Assembly: GCA_021827245.1 (NCBI GenBank)
Contig: JAKAWN010000242.1
Coordinates: forward strand, 1-10,181
From: Acidobacteriota bacterium
Lineage (GTDB): Bacteria; Acidobacteriota; Terriglobia; UBA7540
Length of the DNA stretch: 10,181 nt
Reading direction: 5' to 3'
Shown here: piece after piece, positions 5,475 through 10,181 of the stretch
How the letters are laid out: every line of letters starts with the position of its first letter
Numbering within the stretch: position 1 is the stretch's first letter
Position numbers and translations under genes: made by a program
Notes under the pieces: generated by a model
What the model was told of the DNA's origin: nothing
The model's database searches: none
What the model saw: only the letters and a program-made list of their open reading frames with translations

Positions 5475-7955
5475 TCACTGATAACCTGCCAGAAGGCCGG
5501 AGGATTTCACTTCAAGCGCTCCTCTCAGAACGATATCCGCCGAAGACTTACCGACCATGATGTCGAAGGTTCCTGGCACGACCACCCAGTGCATGTTGCG
5601 ATCCAGCAACTGGAGATCCTTCGGCGTCAGCGTGAACGTTACGGTTTTCTTCTGCCCGGGTTCAAGTGCCACCCGCTCAAACCCGCGAAGCTGCTTGACC
5701 GGCGTGGAAACCGGTGCATAGCGCTCGTGAAGGTATAACTGAACGGTTTCCACCCCAGCCCGCTTTCCCACGTTTTCCACGTCCACGCTGACCTTCGCAT
5801 CTCCTCCTGAATAGATTTGTGCAGGATCAATGCGAAGGTTGCTGAATTGAAAGTGCGTGTAGCTCAGCCCGTATCCGAATGGATAAAGCGGCGTACCGGG
5901 CATATCCACGTACCCGTGAAGATGCGTCCAGCCGTGATTGATCCAATAGGCTTTGGATGGCTTGTAGTCGTAGTAGTCGGGCAGTTGTCCCACGCCGCGA
6001 GGGATGGTGATGGCCAGCCGTCCGCTCGGGTCGTAATCGCCAAAGAGAACATCGGCTACCGCTTCTCCTCCGCGCTCACCCGGCTCCCACGCTTCCACGA
6101 TCGCCGGAACATGGGCCGCCGTCCAGCGGGTAGAAAGCGGCCTGCCGTTAATCAGCACTACAACCGTCGGCGTGCCGGTCGCCTCAACTGCCTTCACAAG
6201 AGCCCCCTGCTCGCCGGTCAAATCCAGGCTGGCCACGTCATAACCTTCCCCGTCCGTCGATCCCTCCAGCTTGGATTGTGTATCTCGGTCAAACTGCTCA
6301 CCTACCACAACAATCGCCACATCAGCGTGCTTGGCCGCCTGTACCGCTTGGGGGAAGCCGCTCTTGTCGTTGCCCAGCACGCCGCAGCCCTTGACATAGG
6401 TAACGCGTGTCCCGGGAGCGACGTGCGACTTGATCCCTTCAAGGACTGTCACCACATGCTGTGGGACAACCTCAGGCCTGTAGTCCCCCAACTGGTTTGA
6501 CAGGCTGTTCGCGTCAGGACCGATCACGGCAATCGACTTAATATCCTTCTTGAGCGGCAAGAGGTCGTTCTGGTTTTTGAGAAGAACAATGCCCTCGCGA
6601 GCGGCCCGCAAGGCCAGCTGCTGGTGTGCTTTCGAATGCACAATCTCCTCGGCTCTCGCCAGGTTGGCATAGGGATGTTGAAAAAGTCCTAAGCGGAATT
6701 TCACTGCCAGCACCCGGCGCACAGCCCGGTTGACCAGGGAGATAGGCACCTTTCCTTCCTCGACGTTCTCAATCAGCGGACCCATATAGGCAGGCTCATA
6801 AGTGATGTCTACATCAACCCCGGCCCTCAAGGCCAGTGCGCCTGCCTGCTTCTGGGTGGGAACGATGTCTTCATAGATCAGCGTTCCGAAGCCATCTCCT
6901 TCACTCACCACGATTCCCTTGAAGCCCAACTCATGCCGAAGGATGTCCGTATTCCACCTGATGGAGGAGTGCTCCGGCACGTCATCAATCTCCGGGTATC
7001 CTGCCATCACGCCCAGCGCACCTGCCTTGAACGCTGCAATCCACGGGGGCAGGAAGTCTTCACGAAGCATCCGTTGCGACAATTCGATGGCGCCGCGCTC
7101 CAACCCGCTGACCGGCTCGCTCTGCGTCGGGAAATCCGTCATCAGTGCAATCACCTTGTCCGGCGCATCGACGTTATTTCCTTGCGCACCCCGAACGATG
7201 TTTTTGGCAATCCGCGAGTAAAGGTAAGGATCTTCGGTGTAGGCTTCGTCGTTGCGCCCCATCCTGGGGTCGCGGTCCAGTTCCAGCACCAGCGTCGACA
7301 GGACTTGAATTCCTACCGCTCTTGCCTCCTGCGCGGCAGCGGCGTAAATGGCCCGGACCAGCGGCATGTCAAACGTGCTGCCGATGGCAAGCCCTTCGGG
7401 AAAGACCGTCGCCCCAGGGAACATCGCCCCGTGGGTGCCTTCTTCGTCTTCGAGAAGCGGTATCTTCAGCCGCGTCTCGGTAAGGGCGATTTTCTGCAGT
7501 TCATTGAAATATTCAACCTGTTGCTTGACGCCTTTGTGCAGGATCGTATCGGCCAGCGTGAAGAAGCCGCAGCCTGGCCCGATTTGATTTGTATAAGTTC
7601 CTGCGGCGAATCTCCTGCACGCAATCATCTTTTCAGGAATCGTCTTTCCGAGTTGATTGACATAAACGCAGGGCAGGTTCAGTTGACCGACTTTTTCTTT
7701 GAGCGTCATACGGCTCAACAGGTCGTCAACCCGCCGCTCGATTGGCTGCTTTGGGTCAAGGTAGATCGGGACCCCGCCGGACGATTGCGCATAGACTCGC
7801 ACTACGCCGGCAAGAGCGAGTGCGAAGAGAACAGTGGCAACGGTCAGCTCACTATGGAAACGTCCGCTTCCTCTCAACGGACGCCCGCCCTTGCGGCAGG
7901 CCAAAGCACCTTCAATGGACTTGTCTCGCATGAGGATTTTTCTCAGTATCGGCAT
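5475..7955 (-). CDS. Secreted glycoside hydrolase family 3 enzyme with divergent active site
   Basis: An 826-residue exported beta-glycosidase-type protein. A long basic N-region is followed by a hydrophobic segment (37-51) and a likely signal peptidase site after VYA (54-56). Next come the GH3 N-terminal barrel, with DRDPRMGRNDEAYTEDP (227-243), the GH3 C-terminal sandwich with GEGYD and PLYPFGYGLSYT, and a fibronectin type III-like end with NVGKRAG and VKQLRGFE. Two canonical sites differ: the usual Lys-His-Phe reads TDF (273-275), and the nucleophile Asp of the SDW/SDY motif reads SEGDGFG, with Glu352 in its place. ATG at 7955 has GGAAAGGG about 6 nt upstream. An in-frame ATG at 8210 would add 85 basic residues and lies upstream of the promoter, so I reject it. 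The leading gene of the minus-strand cluster; the true substrate (xylo- or gluco-oligosaccharide) is open. Confidence 0.92.
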   Translation of the reverse strand: MPILRKILMRDKSIEGALACRKGGRPLRGSGRFHSELTVATVLFALALAGVVRVYAQSSGGVPIYLDPKQPIERRVDDLLSRMTLKEKVGQLNLPCVYVNQLGKTIPEKMIACRRFAAGTYTNQIGPGCGFFTLADTILHKGVKQQVEYFNELQKIALTETRLKIPLLEDEEGTHGAMFPGATVFPEGLAIGSTFDMPLVRAIYAAAAQEARAVGIQVLSTLVLELDRDPRMGRNDEAYTEDPYLYSRIAKNIVRGAQGNNVDAPDKVIALMTDFPTQSEPVSGLERGAIELSQRMLREDFLPPWIAAFKAGALGVMAGYPEIDDVPEHSSIRWNTDILRHELGFKGIVVSEGDGFGTLIYEDIVPTQKQAGALALRAGVDVDITYEPAYMGPLIENVEEGKVPISLVNRAVRRVLAVKFRLGLFQHPYANLARAEEIVHSKAHQQLALRAAREGIVLLKNQNDLLPLKKDIKSIAVIGPDANSLSNQLGDYRPEVVPQHVVTVLEGIKSHVAPGTRVTYVKGCGVLGNDKSGFPQAVQAAKHADVAIVVVGEQFDRDTQSKLEGSTDGEGYDVASLDLTGEQGALVKAVEATGTPTVVVLINGRPLSTRWTAAHVPAIVEAWEPGERGGEAVADVLFGDYDPSGRLAITIPRGVGQLPDYYDYKPSKAYWINHGWTHLHGYVDMPGTPLYPFGYGLSYTHFQFSNLRIDPAQIYSGGDAKVSVDVENVGKRAGVETVQLYLHERYAPVSTPVKQLRGFERVALEPGQKKTVTFTLTPKDLQLLDRNMHWVVVPGTFDIMVGKSSADIVLRGALEVKSSGLLAGYQ

Positions 7956-8122
7956 CTTCGCCCTTTCCATCCGCAGAACACCCACATGCGTGCGAAGCGG
8001 CAATTGACGCTTCCAGAGCATATAACTGGCTTGTTTTCTATGCCTGACCTTCTCAACGTGGACTCGCTGGCGTGCCCGCTTGCTTTCTGTCCGTGGTGCC
8101 GCCGGGAGACTTTCGGACAGTC

Positions 8123-8152
8123 TATATATACCCTCCACCCGTGGGGTGTCAA
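8123..8152 (-). promoter_or_regulatory. Sigma70-like promoter for the GH3 gene
   Basis: On the minus strand there is a perfect -35 TTGACA (8152-8147) and a TATATATA run. TATATA at 8130-8125 gives a 16-bp spacer, and TATATA at 8128-8123 gives 18 bp. It points at the GH3 gene with a leader of roughly 160 nt. It is the best promoter match in the window and supports the ATG at 7955, since transcripts from it could not include the start at 8210. Confidence 0.65.
8136..8148. promoter_or_regulatory. Palindrome CACCC-GTG-GGGTG in the GH3 promoter spacer
   Basis: A perfect 5-bp inverted repeat with a 3-bp centre lies between the -35 and -10 boxes and overlaps the edge of the -35. A repressor bound here would block RNA polymerase. 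No regulator gene is present and the site occurs once, so this is only a candidate operator. Confidence 0.35.
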
Positions 8153-8159
8153 TCTGCAT

Positions 8160-8379
8160 TTTTGTTGTAGAACAGGGCAGGTCACAGGACCCGTCCGTCC
8201 CCCCTGCCACCTCCTAAAGAGGGCCGGAATTTTCCACAGGACGCGCCCTCCCCTGCGTTGGAGCAATTGTTCTTTACTTTCCGCAACGTCGCCGTTATTC
8301 TCACTTGGCCCAGAGTTCCAGAGTGAACAGGCACAAGCGCCGGGAGTAGCGATTACAGGTCGTTTTTTCCACCGAAATT
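8160..8379. other. Rest of the divergent GH3-permease intergenic region
   Basis: With the GH3 leader and promoter, this completes 424 bp without a gene. The plus-strand side, which should drive the permease, has no good -35/-10 pair; the closest is TTTACT (8273-8278) with TTATTC 16 bp later, a poor match. No Shine-Dalgarno is visible directly before the permease start. I see no riboswitch or terminator. Confidence 0.4.
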
Positions 8380-9765
8380 ATGCCAATGAGTGCTACATCA
8401 ACAGATACCGGCCAGTTGCGGCTACGAAAGGTTCTGACACTCTGGGACCTTGTCTTTTACGGTCTCGTCCTTATTCAGCCTACGGCCCCGATTCCGCTTT
8501 TCGGAGTTGCTCAGAAGCTCTCAAACGGCCACACCGTTACGACGATTCTAATCGCCATGTTTGCGATGATGATCACGGCCTTCAGCTACGGCCGGATGGC
8601 ATCCATCTATCCATCGGCAGGGTCGGCATACACCTACGTCGGCAAAGAGTTGAACCCCCATTTAGGTTTTCTTATTGGATGGGCCATGCTGTTGGACTAC
8701 ATCCTCCAGCCTCTGCTGAACGCTATCTGGATTGCCACGGCCATCCACAGCCGCTACCTTCCGAAGATGCCTTACGCCGTCGCCGCTCTGCTAGTGGTGG
8801 CCTTCATGACGGCGCTGAATCTGCGTGGCATCAAGACCTCAGCGCGCGCCAACAAAATCCTCTTGATCTGCATGTGCACGGTCATCGCCGCGTTTCTCTA
8901 TCTCGCGGTGCGATACCTTTTTCATGCCGGACACTGGGCCGGTCTCTTTTCAATTCAGCCGTTCTACGATCCGCAGACGTTCAACGGCCATCGCATCTGG
9001 ATGGCGACATCTTTCGCTGCGCTCACCTATATCGGTTTCGATGGCATCACCACGCTTTCCGAAGATGTCGAGAATCCCAAGCGCAATGTCCTGCTCGCCA
9101 CCGTTCTGGTGTGTTTTCTGACAGGCATATTCGCCGGCATTGAAGTTTATCTGGGACAGCGCGTCTGGCCTGACTGGCACACCTTTGTCAACCTTGAGAC
9201 GGCTTTTATGGACGTTTGCCGGCGCGTGGGCGGAATGCCGTTGTTCCAGGCCATGGGCGCAATTCTGGTTCTGGCGTCATTGGGCAGCGGCCTCACAGGA
9301 GGGCTGGGTGCGGCTCGTCTGCTCTTTGGCATGGGGCGCGACGGCGTATTGCCGCGTAAGTTTTTTGGTCATCTGCATCGCGAAACCAACACGCCCACTT
9401 ACAATATTCTTCTGATAGGCTTTGTGGCCTTCGCCGGTGCTGTTGCGCTGAATTATTTCGGCAACGCTTATGAGCACGCCGCCGAACTGCTGAATTTCGG
9501 CGCATTCCTTGCCTTCATGGGCGTGAACCTCTCAACCTTCTGGCACTTCTGCATCCGCCTCCGTACCAAGGGGTGGAAGAGCATTCTGGGAGACGCTATC
9601 CTGCCTCTCGGGGGGTTCGCATTCTGCGGGATGATCTGGTGGAATCTCAATATTCTTGCCAAGATCGTGGGCGGTCTCTGGTTCGCAGTTGGCTTGGCGT
9701 ACATTGGCGTTACGACGCGGGGATTCCGCCTGGCGCCCAAGATGATCGACTTCAGCGAACAGTGA
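8380..9765 (+). CDS. APC-superfamily permease (amino acid/polyamine type)
   Basis: A 461-residue inner membrane protein with about 12 hydrophobic segments, typical in size for amino acid-polyamine-organocation secondary transporters. Family marks are YPSAGSAYTYVGKEL followed by GFLIGWAMLLDYIL (77-109), the NLRGIK loop (147-152) and TYIGFDGITTLSEDVENPKR (216-235), the hallmark between TM6 and the next loop. TM1 has QPTAPIP (33-39) in place of the small Gly-rich stretch of many family members, so the substrate is uncertain. Two in-frame ATGs (8380, 8386) are equally possible, as neither has a clear Shine-Dalgarno. It is divergent from the GH3 gene and may import a product or an unrelated amino acid. 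A 736-residue plus-strand frame across 6933-9143 overlaps it but is a shadow of the GH3 gene. Confidence 0.92.
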   Translation: MPMSATSTDTGQLRLRKVLTLWDLVFYGLVLIQPTAPIPLFGVAQKLSNGHTVTTILIAMFAMMITAFSYGRMASIYPSAGSAYTYVGKELNPHLGFLIGWAMLLDYILQPLLNAIWIATAIHSRYLPKMPYAVAALLVVAFMTALNLRGIKTSARANKILLICMCTVIAAFLYLAVRYLFHAGHWAGLFSIQPFYDPQTFNGHRIWMATSFAALTYIGFDGITTLSEDVENPKRNVLLATVLVCFLTGIFAGIEVYLGQRVWPDWHTFVNLETAFMDVCRRVGGMPLFQAMGAILVLASLGSGLTGGLGAARLLFGMGRDGVLPRKFFGHLHRETNTPTYNILLIGFVAFAGAVALNYFGNAYEHAAELLNFGAFLAFMGVNLSTFWHFCIRLRTKGWKSILGDAILPLGGFAFCGMIWWNLNILAKIVGGLWFAVGLAYIGVTTRGFRLAPKMIDFSEQ

Positions 9766-9943
9766 GGTGGCTCTCTACTTCTGGCTCTGCTCCAGCAGTT
9801 CGCTCGACTGCAGAAACTGCACGATGGCTATGCGCGCCTGTCGCAATTCGCGCAGCAGACATCCTGCGTACCAGTACAGGAGTTGCTATCGCTCCAAGGG
9901 CAAGAGCCGACCAGCCAACAAAGCCTCTACGATTCAGTGACAT
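9752..9943 (-). CDS. Short Tat-signal ORF, probably frame-disrupted
   Basis: ATG at 9943 has a strong Shine-Dalgarno (GGGAGGAG, about 6 nt upstream) and starts MSLNRRGFVGWSALALGA, a textbook twin-arginine signal with an Ala/Leu-rich core. The 63-residue frame then becomes nondescript (Arg, Ala, His, Glu) and overlaps the end of the convergent permease by 14 bp. The neighbouring minus frame (9885-9775) reads LLRELRQARIAIVQFLQSS and ends QSQK before TAG at 9775-9777, with strong third-position GC, and stops just short of the permease. Loss of a single base would join the Tat signal to this helix as a 55-residue protein. I therefore suspect an indel or a decayed gene. I cannot name a family. Confidence 0.45.
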   Translation of the reverse strand: MSLNRRGFVGWSALALGAIATPVLVRRMSAARIATGAHSHRAVSAVERTAGAEPEVESHLTVR

Positions 9944-10078
9944 CGACAACTCCTCCCAGTCCCGGCGTTGATGCGTGTGTTCTTCCGAAGTATTGGCATT
10001 AGGTTTCCACCTTGCTTTCGAAAAGAGGACGGTCGTCATTTTGTGACAGGTTTCTGTTCAAGTCACATTAATTTGAAT
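9944..10078. other. Upstream region of the Tat-signal ORF with a spaced inverted repeat
   Basis: The stretch contains TGTGAC (10042-10047) and its exact complement GTCACA (10062-10067), separated by 14 bp. The half-sites look like CRP/FNR-type arms but the spacing is too long for that family. No convincing -35/-10 pair is seen for the minus-strand ORF. Nothing else is recognised. Confidence 0.3.
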
Positions 10079-10181
10079 CTAGCCTGACTTCCGCGCTCGG
10101 AAGCGAGATTTTGATTTTTTTAGCCAGCAAACGGTTTGTTTTCAGTGGGGGCTTTCCGAAAGGCCATAATAGTGACGAATA
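10079..10181. repeat. Right copy of perfect 103-bp inverted repeat
   Basis: This is the exact reverse complement of 25-127 and runs to the last base of the window, so its true outer edge may lie beyond. On the left, 24 further bases (1-24) lie outside the repeat; their reverse complement would come next here if the repeat continued. The terminator-like hairpin is at 10088-10103, with the T-rich tract pointing outward on the plus strand. No gene in the repeat itself is credible. Confidence 0.97.
10085..10123 (+). terminator. Second copy of the terminator, in the right repeat
   Basis: This has the same hairpin (10088-10103) and T-rich tract (10109-10123) as the structure behind the aldo-keto reductase, now on the plus strand. 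It lies about 320 bp beyond the permease stop codon. It could end plus-strand transcription leaving the permease, but it is present because the repeat is present. Whether it acts here is unknown. Confidence 0.4.

Noticed and set aside
7956..8210. Longer GH3 start adding 85 residues
   Set aside because: The extension is basic and nondescript, it has no Shine-Dalgarno, and it would begin upstream of the likely promoter.
6933..9143. 736-residue plus-strand open frame across the GH3 gene and into the permease
   Set aside because: It is antisense to a clearly recognised GH3 gene and out of frame with the permease. Its product is rich in Arg, His and Pro with no domain, as expected from a high-GC shadow.
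10042..10067. TGTGAC...GTCACA as a CRP/FNR site
   Set aside because: Half-sites fit, but the 14-bp gap is far from the 6-bp or 4-bp spacing those dimers need.
1..10181. CRISPR array, phage, toxin-antitoxin or defence genes
   Set aside because: No regularly spaced direct repeats, integrase, nuclease, capsid or toxin-like small gene pairs were found on either strand.

Overview
The window looks like chromosomal DNA from a GC-rich environmental bacterium, most likely an Acidobacteriota member. This rests on protein content only: a Tat-exported aldo-keto reductase, a divergent secreted GH3 enzyme and an APC permease of a type common in that phylum. No rRNA or other marker gene confirms it. Most genes concern carbohydrate use.

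Layout. The minus strand carries, in reading order, a secreted GH3 glycosidase (5475-7955), a DegT/DnrJ/EryC1/StrS aminotransferase (4000-5329) split by a +1 homopolymer frameshift, an FGGY sugar kinase (1577-2950) and a Tat-exported aldo-keto reductase (124-1116). An APC-type permease (8380-9765) diverges from the GH3 gene across a 424-bp regulatory region, which holds a clear sigma70-like promoter for GH3 with a palindrome in its spacer. A small conserved-looking protein with a CxCxxC motif (3338-3757) is coded on the plus strand between the kinase and the aminotransferase. Next to it lies a probable minus-strand gene remnant (3120-3329). A short Tat-signal ORF that looks frame-disrupted lies right of the permease (9752-9943).

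Non-coding landmarks. A 45-nt piece at 1443-1487 (minus) matches the 3' half of a tRNA-Val(CAC), from anticodon loop to encoded CCA, with no 5' half. This is the usual scar of integration into a tRNA gene. A perfect 103-bp inverted repeat lies at both ends (25-127 and 10079-10181). It contains a terminator-like hairpin and T-tract, and its left copy begins exactly over the stop codon of the aldo-keto reductase.

Interpretation. GH3 hydrolysis outside the cytoplasm, uptake by the permease and phosphorylation by the FGGY kinase would make a plausible sugar-scavenging locus, but the substrate cannot be read from the sequence. The tRNA scar, the frameshift, the remnants and the gene on the opposite strand suggest a rearranged accessory segment. 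I see no integrase, transposase, CRISPR array, defence system or clearly new multi-gene system. The terminal inverted repeat could be biological or an assembly artefact.
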